This document shows, in pieces, positions 17,123 through 25,543 of a DNA stretch of 34,085 nucleotides. Source of the DNA: Chloroflexota bacterium. GTDB lineage: Bacteria; Chloroflexota; Dormibacteria; CF-121. Location: NCBI GenBank assembly GCA_005889345.1, contig VBFR01000221.1:1-34085 (forward strand), read 5' to 3'. The translations under genes and the position numbers were made by a program. Within the stretch, counting starts at the first letter, position 1; each line of letters opens with the position of its first letter. The notes below the pieces were generated by a model that did not search any database, was not told the origin of the DNA, and saw only the letters and a program-made list of their open reading frames with translations.

Positions 17123-18763
17123 CTACTCCTTCTCCAGAAAGTTCGTCACTTGCAGCATGAATTTCTTGAGTTCGATCGGTTTCGCGATGTAGCCACTGCA
17201 CCCCGCGGCCAGCGCCTGCTCCTCGCTTCCCTTCAGCGCGTTCGCTGTCAGGGCGACCACTTTGATACTCCGCGTGGCCGGGTCCGCTTTGAGCTGGCGG
17301 GTAACCGCTAATCCATCAACGCCGGGGAGCTGCATATCCATCAGTATTAGATCGGGCCGGAGGTGCCGAGCTTTCTCCAGGCCCTCCTGGCCGTTCGAGG
17401 CGGTGTCCACGGCGAAGCCGTTGCCCTCCAGGACCATTCGCGCCAGGTCCAGGTTCGAAGGATTGTCCTCGACCACGAGCACCCGGTTCCGCTTGCTCGG
17501 GCCGGGCCGGAGCGGGAATTCAATGGTGAAGGCAGTGCCCTGGTCGGGGGCGCTCTCGAAGTCGATCGTCCCGCCGTGGAGCTCGACCAGTTTCTTGGTC
17601 AACGCCAGGCCGAGCCCGGTGCCCGGGTACTCCCGGTTACTGGCGCTCTGCACCTGGTAGAAGGCGCCAAAGATCTTGTGCTGGACCTCCTTGGGGATGC
17701 CGATGCCGCTGTCCTGGACCGTGATCCGAAGCGCCTCGCCCTGGACCGCGGCCTTCAGGCCGACCTTCCCCGACGGCGGCGTGAACTTGATGGCATTCGA
17801 CAGCAGGTTGTAGAGGACCTGCTTGAACTTGTTCTTGTCCGCAATCAAAAGCGCATCAGGCGGCTCGACCGTCGAGGCGATCTCGATGTCCTTCTTCATG
17901 GCCAGCGAACGCACCACATTGAGCACCTCGCGGACGGCGGAGTCGACCCCGAACTCCTCGTAGACCAGGTCCATGCGGCCCGCCTCGACCTTGGTCAGGT
18001 CGAGGACGTCGTTGATCAGGGACAGCAGGTGCTTGCCGCTGTTATAGATGTTGTCCAGGCAGTCCTTGCGCTGCTTTTCGGTGATCTTGCCGGCCAGGTC
18101 GTCGCGGAGCAGTTCGGAAAAGCCCAGGATGGCGTTGAGCGGCGTGCGCAACTCGTGCGACATGTTGGCGAGGAACTCGGACTTCAGCCGGCTGACCTCG
18201 GCAATCTGGGCGTTGGCGGTCTCCAGCTCTCCGAGGTGGGCCTGGAGCTGCTCGTAAAGGCGGCCGTTCTCGATGGCGATCGAGGCCTGGTTGGTGATGA
18301 CCTTGAGGATCGCGGCGTCCAGCTCGGTGAAGGGGTCGACCCGCTGCCGCGAGATCGTCATCGCGCCGACCACCCGCTGGGTCGTCGCCAGCGGCTGGAC
18401 CATGAGCGAGCGTGGGGACCGGCTCTGGTCGAGCATCTTGAAGCGTGGGTCGAGGGTGGCGTCGGCGATATTGAGGGTCTCGAGCTGCTCGACGGCGTAG
18501 CCGAGGATGCCGTCGCCCAGGACGAAGCGAGCGATGTGCGGCACCATGTCGCGGTGCGGGTACGTAGCAGTGGCGGTCAGCTCGCGCGTGCCCTCATTAA
18601 GTAGGAAGACGGTGGCGGCGTCGAACTGCACCATCTGGGACGTCGCCCGCAGCATCGCCTCGATGTTGTCGTTGAGGGAAAGCGAGGCGGAAAACAAACC
18701 CCCGAGCCGGTTCAGCAGTTGAATCTCGGGGTCGGCTGTCACGTGCCCGACATTATAAGTCAT
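17123..18763 (-). CDS. GAF-HisKA-HATPase-REC hybrid sensor histidine kinase
   Basis: FLANMSHELRTPLNAILGFSELL; YNLLSNAIKFTPPSGKV; PGTGLGLALTKKLVELHGG; C-terminal REC LILMDMQLPGVDGLAVTRQLK. Confidence 0.95.
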   Translation of the reverse strand: MTYNVGHVTADPEIQLLNRLGGLFSASLSLNDNIEAMLRATSQMVQFDAATVFLLNEGTRELTATATYPHRDMVPHIARFVLGDGILGYAVEQLETLNIADATLDPRFKMLDQSRSPRSLMVQPLATTQRVVGAMTISRQRVDPFTELDAAILKVITNQASIAIENGRLYEQLQAHLGELETANAQIAEVSRLKSEFLANMSHELRTPLNAILGFSELLRDDLAGKITEKQRKDCLDNIYNSGKHLLSLINDVLDLTKVEAGRMDLVYEEFGVDSAVREVLNVVRSLAMKKDIEIASTVEPPDALLIADKNKFKQVLYNLLSNAIKFTPPSGKVGLKAAVQGEALRITVQDSGIGIPKEVQHKIFGAFYQVQSASNREYPGTGLGLALTKKLVELHGGTIDFESAPDQGTAFTIEFPLRPGPSKRNRVLVVEDNPSNLDLARMVLEGNGFAVDTASNGQEGLEKARHLRPDLILMDMQLPGVDGLAVTRQLKADPATRSIKVVALTANALKGSEEQALAAGCSGYIAKPIELKKFMLQVTNFLEKE

Positions 18764-18994
18764 GATTTTTGACAGAACCACGTTCCTGATTGGGGGTTTC
18801 GATACTGCAACGTCACGCTGCGTAACTTTCTTTCAGCGGCAGCGAGCCCGCAGGGCGAGCCGCGCTTTCGCGCGTGACAGGGCGGGCGGCGGATGCGGCC
18901 TGTACGCGCTCACGAGGCCGTCGTTATTTCGGCCGAGTGCGCGATGGGCCGCTGGACGACGCCCTCGCCCGGCAAATGAGTAGCATGACGCGAC

Positions 18995-20032
18995 GTGAAG
19001 GCGATTCGATTTCACCAGCACGGTGGCCCCGAGGTGCTCCGCTACGAGGACGCGCCAACCCCGAAGCCCGGCCCCGGTGAGGTGCTGGTCGCGCTTCGGG
19101 CGGCCGCCCTCAACCACCTGGACCTCTTTACCCGCAACGGCGGCGTCCCCAAGGTACCCCTCCCCCACATCGGCGGCGCCGATGGCGCTGGCGTGGTGGC
19201 GACCAACGGTCCCGGCGCGAGCCGCTATCCCGCCGGCACCCGCGTCTTCTTCGACCCTGGGTTGAGCGACGGCACCTGCGACTACTGCGCCCGCGGCGAG
19301 CACAGCCTCTGCGAGCGGTGGGAGATCCTCGGCGAGCACCGCGACGGCACCTATGCGCAGGCGGTCGTCATGCCCGAAATCAACCTCCGGCCCATCCCGG
19401 AAGGCCTGAGCTTCGAGGAAGCTGCCGCCTTCCCGCTGGTGTTCCTGACCGCCTGGCGCATGGTGGTGACGAAGGCCCGCGTCCTGCCGGGTGAGTCGGT
19501 GCTCATCCTCGGGATCGGCGGCGGCGTGGCGCTGGCCGCGCTGCAGATCGCCAAGCACGTGGGGGCCCGCGTCTTCGTCACCTCGAGCAGCCAGGAGAAA
19601 CTCGACCGCGCCAAAGCGATGGGCGCCGACGTGCTGATCAACCACAAGGCGCAGGACTTCTCCAAAGAAGTCTGGGGCATCACGGAGAAGCGCGGCGTCG
19701 ACGTCGTGATCGAAAACGTGGGTGCGGCCACCTGGGCCGGGAGCATTCGGGCGCTGGCACGAGGCGGCCGGCTGGTCACGTGTGGCGCCACGTCCGGCCC
19801 CAAGCCGGATGAGGATATCCGCCGCATCTTCACCAAGCAGATCACGATTTACGGCTCGACCATGGGAACCCGGCATGACTGGGAACAGCTGAGCCGGCTG
19901 CTGGCCGCCAAATACTTCCGGCCGGTCGTCGACCGCACCTTCCCGCTCGAGCAGGCGGCACAGGCGCAGACGCTCCTCGAGCAGGGGGAACACTTCGGCA
20001 AGCTCGTCCTGACGATTCCGCCGCTTTCGTGA
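18995..20032 (+). CDS. Zinc-type MDR alcohol dehydrogenase / quinone-oxidoreductase family
   Basis: MKAIRFHQHGGPEVLRYEDAPTPKPGPGEVLVALRAAALNHLDL; structural-zinc-like CDYCARGEHSLCERWE; Rossmann ILGIGGGVALAALQIAKHVGA. Confidence 0.93.
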   Translation: MKAIRFHQHGGPEVLRYEDAPTPKPGPGEVLVALRAAALNHLDLFTRNGGVPKVPLPHIGGADGAGVVATNGPGASRYPAGTRVFFDPGLSDGTCDYCARGEHSLCERWEILGEHRDGTYAQAVVMPEINLRPIPEGLSFEEAAAFPLVFLTAWRMVVTKARVLPGESVLILGIGGGVALAALQIAKHVGARVFVTSSSQEKLDRAKAMGADVLINHKAQDFSKEVWGITEKRGVDVVIENVGAATWAGSIRALARGGRLVTCGATSGPKPDEDIRRIFTKQITIYGSTMGTRHDWEQLSRLLAAKYFRPVVDRTFPLEQAAQAQTLLEQGEHFGKLVLTIPPLS

Positions 20033-21174
20033 AGCGGTCATGGGTGGCTGTCCTCATCGTTGCGCTCCTCGTCGCCTGTGGTCAGCCGACCGCGCAGGCG
20101 ACGCCGACGGCGTCACCCCACCACACGCCTACGCCGACGCCAAGCCCGACGCCAGTCCCGACACCGACGCCGCTGCCGCCCCCGCCGAACCTCCCTGCGG
20201 CCGCGGGCTTGGGAGTGCCGGCCGGCTTTTCGGCGTATGTCTACGCGCGCGGCCTTGGCACCGCGACCGCGATGGCCTTCGGTCCGGACGGCCGGCTTTA
20301 CGTCCTGAGTTCCGGTGGCTCGCTCGCCGTCGTTGGATCGGCCGGCGCCGGCCCCCGTGTCTTGCTCTCTGGCCTTCCAATCCCGCTGGGGCTGGCCTGG
20401 CGGGGTGACGATCTCTACGTTTCGGTCCGCGGCGGCGTCCGGGCATATCACCTCACCAACGGTGCCCTGTCAGGCGGCGGCACCGTCGTGCGGGGGCTGG
20501 TCCCGGCAGTCAGCCGTCACCAGAACGATTGGATCGTCTCGATGCCCAACGGCGACTTTCTCCTCGGGCTGGGGTCGACCTGCGACGTCTGCAACGAAGC
20601 CGACCCGAGAAGCGCGAGCGTGCTGCGCTTTCACGCTGACTGGAGCTACGCCGGTGTGGTCGTGCGGGGCAGCCGCAACCCCTACGGTCTCGCGCTGCGC
20701 GGCTCGACCGGCGACGCCTACGTCACCATCAACGGCCAGGACAATCTCGGCGCACAGCCGGCGGACCATCTCTTGCGGGTAACGGACGGCGAAGACGCGG
20801 GATGGCCGCGCTGCTGGCCAGCCTATCCGGACGGCAGTCTCCACGGCAATTGCGCCGGCGTCGCGCCGCCGGTCGCGGTGTTCGCGCCCCACTCGTCGGC
20901 GGACGGCATCACCTTTTACGATGGGGCCGAGTTTGGCGCGGATTACGCAGACAGTGCCTTCGTGACGGAATGGGGCGCCAACGTCGGCGGCCCGACCGGA
21001 CGTCGAGTGATGCGGGTGGTGCTATCCGGGTCCGGCGCGAGTGAGCACGGCCAGGTCAGTGATTTCGCGACCGGGTTCTCGCATCCGCTGGCCATCCTCG
21101 AGGCACCCGATGGTGGCCTGCTGGTCGGTGACTACGGCACCGGCCAGGTCACGGAGATCTTCCGGACGAGCTAG
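20029..21174 (+). CDS. Sorbosone-dehydrogenase/PQQ-GDH-like beta-propeller lipoprotein
   Basis: Lipobox LLVACGQ, Thr/Pro linker TPTPTPSPTPVPTPTPLPPPP, GFSAYVYARGLGTATAMAFGPDGRLYV and RNPYGLALRGSTGDAYVTINGQDNLG. Confidence 0.82.
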   Translation: MKRSWVAVLIVALLVACGQPTAQATPTASPHHTPTPTPSPTPVPTPTPLPPPPNLPAAAGLGVPAGFSAYVYARGLGTATAMAFGPDGRLYVLSSGGSLAVVGSAGAGPRVLLSGLPIPLGLAWRGDDLYVSVRGGVRAYHLTNGALSGGGTVVRGLVPAVSRHQNDWIVSMPNGDFLLGLGSTCDVCNEADPRSASVLRFHADWSYAGVVVRGSRNPYGLALRGSTGDAYVTINGQDNLGAQPADHLLRVTDGEDAGWPRCWPAYPDGSLHGNCAGVAPPVAVFAPHSSADGITFYDGAEFGADYADSAFVTEWGANVGGPTGRRVMRVVLSGSGASEHGQVSDFATGFSHPLAILEAPDGGLLVGDYGTGQVTEIFRTS

Positions 21175-21175
21175 C

Positions 21176-21246
21176 GCCCCACCCGACCCTCCCCCGCCAA
21201 GCGGGGGAAGGAAATGCCATTTGCCCCCGCAAGCGGGGCAGGGCAA
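21176..21246. repeat. GC-rich palindromic repeat copy E, double hairpin
   Basis: ccccacccgaccctcccccgccaagcgggggaaggaaatgccatttgcccccgcaagcggggcagggc: two tandem dyads. Confidence 0.75.
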
Positions 21247-21280
21247 CCAGCGTCGCACACGTATCGGCCTGGTCGATCGA

Positions 21281-21997
21281 TTGAAAGACCTGACGGACTG
21301 GCTCAGCGAAGGCGAGGCGACGGCCAGCCAGGGTTACCTCACGTCTGCGGGCGGCCCGCTGCACCGTCCGAGCCGCCAATGGTACGGACAGGTGATGCCC
21401 GGCTCATGGGCGCCCAACATCGACAGCGACGGGGTCGACGGCAAACTCGGCGGCGTCGTCGCCATCCGGGCTCACGACCCGGCGTTCGACGAGAACGTCT
21501 TCCTCGCGCAGGTGCAGCGCCTGTTTTTCGCGGTCATCGAGGCATGGAGCGCGCTCAAGCCGGCGCTCAGCCAGGGTGTCATGGCGTCGTTGATCTGGGA
21601 GGAGCAGAAGGCCCAGATCTCCTCCTACAGGGAACGGGGATGGCGCAACGTTCTCACCAAGCTGACATTTACCAGCGCGGTCGTGGCGGGCGCGCTCAGC
21701 GACAGCGGCTTCGACACGATCACGGTGCGCATCAACGCCAACTCGGCCGACTACGACGTCGACGCCGATCGGAACGTGATCCGCGGTGATACGCAACCCT
21801 GGGACTGGACCGAAGACTGGATCTTTCAGCGCCCGTTGACTGCACAGACCGGCCGGCCGGGCACGATCACCTCACAGACGTGCCCGAACTGCGGCGCCGC
21901 GGTCAACGTCGACATCACCAGCATCTGTCCCTTCTGCGATGCCGCCGTCATCAGTGGGAAGTTCGGCTGGTTGTTGACGCGCATCGATCGGGTCTAG
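21281..21997 (+). CDS. Tim44-like domain protein with C-terminal zinc ribbon
   Basis: NVFLAQVQRLFFAVIEAWSALKP...GFDTITVRINANSADYDVD...CPNCGAAVNVDITSICPFCDAAVISGKFGWLL; similar to the C-terminus of 23403-24332. Start uncertain. Confidence 0.7.
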   Translation: MKDLTDWLSEGEATASQGYLTSAGGPLHRPSRQWYGQVMPGSWAPNIDSDGVDGKLGGVVAIRAHDPAFDENVFLAQVQRLFFAVIEAWSALKPALSQGVMASLIWEEQKAQISSYRERGWRNVLTKLTFTSAVVAGALSDSGFDTITVRINANSADYDVDADRNVIRGDTQPWDWTEDWIFQRPLTAQTGRPGTITSQTCPNCGAAVNVDITSICPFCDAAVISGKFGWLLTRIDRV

Positions 21998-22078
21998 ATG
22001 AATTTGCCTCCGTATGCACAGCCCCTCAGGCGCTCCGCTTCGAACATAGACGTCCCGGCGCTCGTTGGTGCGCCAGGA

Positions 22079-22113
22079 GAAATTCGCGAGCCTTGTCGCG
22101 GCTCGCGAATTTC
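22079..22113. other. Perfect 14-bp stem hairpin, intergenic
   Basis: GAAATTCGCGAGCC-ttgtcgc-GGCTCGCGAATTTC. Confidence 0.85.
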
Positions 22114-22221
22114 GACGGACGAGCTCCCACCGTTCCGAGAGACGCGCGAGACACGCTTGCCAAACGCAAGGGAGCTGCGCGCGTACACCACTGGGTGAGC
22201 TGGACGTCGCTGGGAGCTCGG

Positions 22222-22246
22222 TTTCAGGCGCTTCTCGCGCCTGAAA
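22222..22246. other. Perfect 10-bp stem hairpin, intergenic
   Basis: TTTCAGGCGC-ttctc-GCGCCTGAAA. Confidence 0.8.
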
Positions 22247-22249
22247 ACA

Positions 22250-22281
22250 GAAAACCGACCATCGCTCAGTGGTCGGTTTTC
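22250..22281. terminator. Bidirectional rho-independent-like terminator between convergent genes
   Basis: GAAAACCGACCA-tcgctcag-TGGTCGGTTTTC, 12-bp stem with T runs on both strands. Confidence 0.8.
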
Positions 22282-22438
22282 CTGCCCCGTCTGGGCCGCG
22301 CCCGCCGGCAGGCGAGCCCGACTATTCTCTCATTGCCGGGGCCTCCGTGGACGCCCCAATTGCGGTTTCTGTTGCTGCGGTTACTGCTTATTTAACAACA
22401 GCCCTATCAAGTTTCTATATCTGGTTGTCGATTGCGGC

Positions 22439-23035
22439 CTACAGGGCGCCGGATTCGCGCAGGCTCCGGAAGCGCTCGGTGCAGACCACCAAGTGATCCA
22501 GGACTTCCACCCCGAGTAACCGGCCGGCTTCCTGGAGGTGGCGCGTGACCGCCAGGTCCTCCGGGCTGGGGCTGGGATCGCCGGAAGGGTGGTTGTGAGC
22601 CAGGATGACGGCCGCTGCTCCCAACGTCAGCGCCGGTCCGAAAACCTCACGCGGCTGCAACGCAGCGACGTTGAGGCCACCGACCGCGACCTTTTCGCAC
22701 GCCAGCGGTTGGTTGCGCGTATTCAGGTAGAGGACGGCGAAACACTCCTTCAGGCTGCTGCGAAGCTCCTGGAACTGCAGCAGAGCCTCCCGTGGCGACG
22801 TGACCGCCGGGGCGGCGCTGTCGGCCGGCACATGCCAGCGGCGAGCGAGCTCCCGCACCATGAAGAGCCGGCGGACCTGGGCGGGCCTGAAGCCATGCTT
22901 GCGAGCCGACGCCCGCAGGTCCCCAGGTTGCCGCTCGACAATGCCTCCTTCCGCCAGCAACGCCCTGACCCCCGACAGATCGCCCCGCTGCCCGACGAGG
23001 GCAGCCAGCAGGCCCGGCTCGTCCGGCACAGCCAT
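22439..23035 (-). CDS. radC: RadC family JAB-domain protein
   Basis: SSLKECFAVLYLNTRNQPLACEKVAVGGLNVAALQPREVFGPALTLGAAAVILAHNHPSGDPSPSPEDLAVTRHLQEAGRLLGVEVLDHLVV. Start re-assigned from 23749 to ATG 23035. Confidence 0.92.
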   Translation of the reverse strand: MAVPDEPGLLAALVGQRGDLSGVRALLAEGGIVERQPGDLRASARKHGFRPAQVRRLFMVRELARRWHVPADSAAPAVTSPREALLQFQELRSSLKECFAVLYLNTRNQPLACEKVAVGGLNVAALQPREVFGPALTLGAAAVILAHNHPSGDPSPSPEDLAVTRHLQEAGRLLGVEVLDHLVVCTERFRSLRESGAL

Positions 23036-23047
23036 CGCCCGCCATGT

Positions 23048-23067
23048 TACTACATTTTTGTGTAGTA
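23048..23067. promoter_or_regulatory. Dyad upstream of radC, candidate operator
   Basis: TACTACA-tttttg-TGTAGTA perfect 7-bp arms, 13 bp from the radC start. Confidence 0.4.
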
Positions 23068-23088
23068 GCCTACGCTGAATGAGTCGGC

Positions 23089-23406
23089 TTAACGGTGGCC
23101 GGTGATGGCGACGATCACGAGCAGCAGAATGATGATCATGAGAACCACGGCCGCGACGCCGACAAGCAACACCGTCAGGTTGATGGTCGTGTCCTTGATG
23201 GGCGCCTGCACCGACATCGGCGGACCCGGCTGGACCGGTGACCCGGCGCCAGGCGGCAGCGGCGCACCGGGTGGCGCAATTGGGCGCTCGACAAACGCAC
23301 CCGGAGGGCCTGGCGACTGGGGCGCCGGCGGCTGCGACCAGCCGGTACGGTCGGGTGGGCCCGGCGGCGGCAGGTTCTCCGCGGGCGTCGTGTCTTGTTC
23401 GTTCAT
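23089..23406 (-). CDS. Proline-rich protein with a single C-terminal transmembrane helix
   Basis: MNEQDTTPAENLPPPGPPDRTGW... followed by INLTVLLVGVAAVVLMIIILLLVIVAITGHR. Confidence 0.75.
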   Translation of the reverse strand: MNEQDTTPAENLPPPGPPDRTGWSQPPAPQSPGPPGAFVERPIAPPGAPLPPGAGSPVQPGPPMSVQAPIKDTTINLTVLLVGVAAVVLMIIILLLVIVAITGHR

Positions 23407-24332
23407 CCTTGCCACTCCGATGCTTGTGTGATGTTGTCGAGGACCCAACCGAACTGTCCGCTCGTAACGGTCGCCTTGCAGTAGCTACAGACACCCGACT
23501 CGTTGATCGATAGGGGCGCGCCGCAGTTGGGGCATTGCGTAACCTCAGCCCCCTCCCCTGCCTTGGTGCGGGCGGCGCCGCTCCGGATGAAGGTCCAGTA
23601 CTCCGTGAAGGGTTGATCCTTCTGGGAGCCGAAGATGATTTTGTTGGTATTGGCCTCGTTGACTTCGTAGTCCGCGGCGCTGGCATCGATGCGAACCGTG
23701 ATGGAGTCGAAGCTCGGATCGGATTGCACCTTGACGATCTGGCACCCACCGATGACCAGGTTGTCGAGGATGTTCTTCTTGTGCGCGGCGATCATGGCAT
23801 CGATCTGGTTCTTCCAGCGGTGATAGATGCCGTCAGACATGTAGACCCGCGCCGGCTCGAGATTTCGGTCCATCCACGATTTCTGCAGGGCGAAGAAGGC
23901 GGCCTGCGCCCGGTCGAGGAACATCTGCTGATTGAAGTTGGGGTCTTTGGCCTGCAGGGCGGCCATGTCGTCGCTCAGCGTCGAACGCATCTGTGCCATG
24001 GGGGCGTAGCTCGGGCCCCAGTTCGACGCCTGCACGGGGTTGCTGATGCTCATGCGGCGGTAGGCCTGCCAGATGCCGTACAGGATGATGAGGAAGAAGA
24101 TGAACCCACCGCCGCCTCCCCCGAAGAGGAAGAACGGCAGGAGGAACCCGGCTCCGCCTAAGCCGCCGCCCCCGCCATAGCTGCCGCCACTGTAGCCGCC
24201 GCCGCCAAAGCTGCCGCCACCGCCGCTGAAGTGGCTGCCCCCGCCGGCCCGGGCAAAGGCGAGTAACGGGCTCATCAGCACGAGCGCCAGCGCCATCACG
24301 ACGCCGAGGAGGAGTCGCCGGCGCCAGCTCAC
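23403..24332 (-). CDS. Gly-rich membrane protein with Tim44-like domain and C-terminal zinc ribbon
   Basis: Signal/TM plus GGGSHFSGGGGSFGGGGYSGGSYGGGGG; DRAQAAFFALQKSWMDRNLEPARVYMSDGIYHRW; CPNCGAPLSINESGVCSYC. Confidence 0.85.
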   Translation of the reverse strand: MSWRRRLLLGVVMALALVLMSPLLAFARAGGGSHFSGGGGSFGGGGYSGGSYGGGGGLGGAGFLLPFFLFGGGGGGFIFFLIILYGIWQAYRRMSISNPVQASNWGPSYAPMAQMRSTLSDDMAALQAKDPNFNQQMFLDRAQAAFFALQKSWMDRNLEPARVYMSDGIYHRWKNQIDAMIAAHKKNILDNLVIGGCQIVKVQSDPSFDSITVRIDASAADYEVNEANTNKIIFGSQKDQPFTEYWTFIRSGAARTKAGEGAEVTQCPNCGAPLSINESGVCSYCKATVTSGQFGWVLDNITQASEWQG

Positions 24333-25429
24333 GATTGTGCCGGTGCGCCTCCGCCCGTAAGTGATTGGCCGCAGTTGGTGCAGAACTTGGCGTTCGCGGC
24401 GTTTTGCGTGCCGCACTTGGGGCAGGCCACCGTGGCACCGGTTGGCGCCGGCGCCGGTGAAAGCGTCTGACCGCAGCTGTTGCAGAACTTCGCGTTCTCG
24501 GCGTTCAGCGCGTGACAGTTGGGGCAGCGAACCTGGATCTGACCGCCGGCGGCCACCGTCTGCCCCAGCTGGCCGGCGACCAGGCCGCCCACGCCCAGGC
24601 CGACCCCGAGGAATGCGGGATTGACGCCGCCACCCTGACCGGGTCCTTGCGCCAGGCCCTGCCCGGCACCGATCATCGCCGCGCCCGACGCGTATTGCTG
24701 GAAGCCACCGGCCAGCTTGGTGTACTGCACGTCCTTGAGGAAGTTCTTCAGCTTGTCTTCGTCCTCGGGCTTCAGCGTGATCGTGAAATTCCCGAGGCGG
24801 ACGATCTGAAGGCCGTAGCTGTTGATGTTGCGCTGGACCTGGGCGATCGTTTCCGATTCGATCTCGTCGGTGTGGGCCGCGATACCGAGCAGCGGCCAGC
24901 CGTTGGTGACCACGTGCGCGACGACGTCGGTCCGCAGGGTCTTGAGCAGCTGCTCGCGCATCCAGTCGGTGATCTCGTCGTTGGTGGATAGGTTCTGGGT
25001 CCCGACCAGGTTCACGATCAGCGACTGGGGCTCGACGACTTTCAGCGAGTATTCGCCGAAGACGCGGAGTCCAACGCCGAAGTTCGTCTGGGGATCGACA
25101 ACGTTGTCGATCGCTCCACCGAATGGGAGGTTGGGAAACTCACGCGTCGAGACGAAATAGAGCTCGGTTCGAAACAGGTTCCCGCCGCTGGCGGCGTCGA
25201 CCAGGATCCCAAGGAAGGGGATTTCCGACGAATCGAGGGTGACGCGCCCCGGCTGGATGGTGCCCTGGACGCGGCCGTCGCGGAAGAAGACCGCCAGCTC
25301 GTCTTGCTCGACCGTCAGCTGGGTGAGCTTGCGAATGTTCGTGTCGGGCCATTTGAAGAGAAGCTGGCCTTTTGCCGTATCCGGGCGAGCGATGAACTCG
25401 CGGCGGACTTCCTGGCTGAAGATACCCAT
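24329..25429 (-). CDS. SPFH-domain (YdjI/virion-core-protein-like) protein with two C-terminal zinc ribbons
   Basis: SPFH-like N-terminus (GQLLFKWPDTNIRKLTQLTVEQDELAVFFRDGRVQGTIQPGRVTLDSSEIPFL); CPNCHALNAENAKFCNSCGQ and CPKCGTQNAANAKFCTNCGQ. Confidence 0.88.
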   Translation of the reverse strand: MGIFSQEVRREFIARPDTAKGQLLFKWPDTNIRKLTQLTVEQDELAVFFRDGRVQGTIQPGRVTLDSSEIPFLGILVDAASGGNLFRTELYFVSTREFPNLPFGGAIDNVVDPQTNFGVGLRVFGEYSLKVVEPQSLIVNLVGTQNLSTNDEITDWMREQLLKTLRTDVVAHVVTNGWPLLGIAAHTDEIESETIAQVQRNINSYGLQIVRLGNFTITLKPEDEDKLKNFLKDVQYTKLAGGFQQYASGAAMIGAGQGLAQGPGQGGGVNPAFLGVGLGVGGLVAGQLGQTVAAGGQIQVRCPNCHALNAENAKFCNSCGQTLSPAPAPTGATVACPKCGTQNAANAKFCTNCGQSLTGGGAPAQS

Positions 25430-25543
25430 CTAAACCTCCATTGCCGGATCCGGGCGGTTCGCCGCCAATCCGCGTTATAGCAGGAAACGGCGGACCCAAC
25501 GAAGTCCTTCCCCTGGGAGGGCGCCGCCAAACCCCGGGAACCG

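Noticed and set aside
18833-20041. 402-aa minus-strand ORF
   Set aside because: Antisense to the well-supported Zn-dependent dehydrogenase; translation looks like reverse-frame GC artefact.
20100-20200. Simple repeat of ACGCCGACGCC type
   Set aside because: Encodes the Thr/Pro linker after a lipoprotein signal; ordinary low complexity.
23035-23749. N-terminal extension of the radC ORF
   Set aside because: Overlaps two better-supported genes; Arg/Pro/Ser-rich without domain similarity, and an ATG at 23035 fits RadC.
24100-24260. CCGCC/GGCGG low-complexity tract
   Set aside because: Explained by the Gly-rich segment of the Tim44-like protein.
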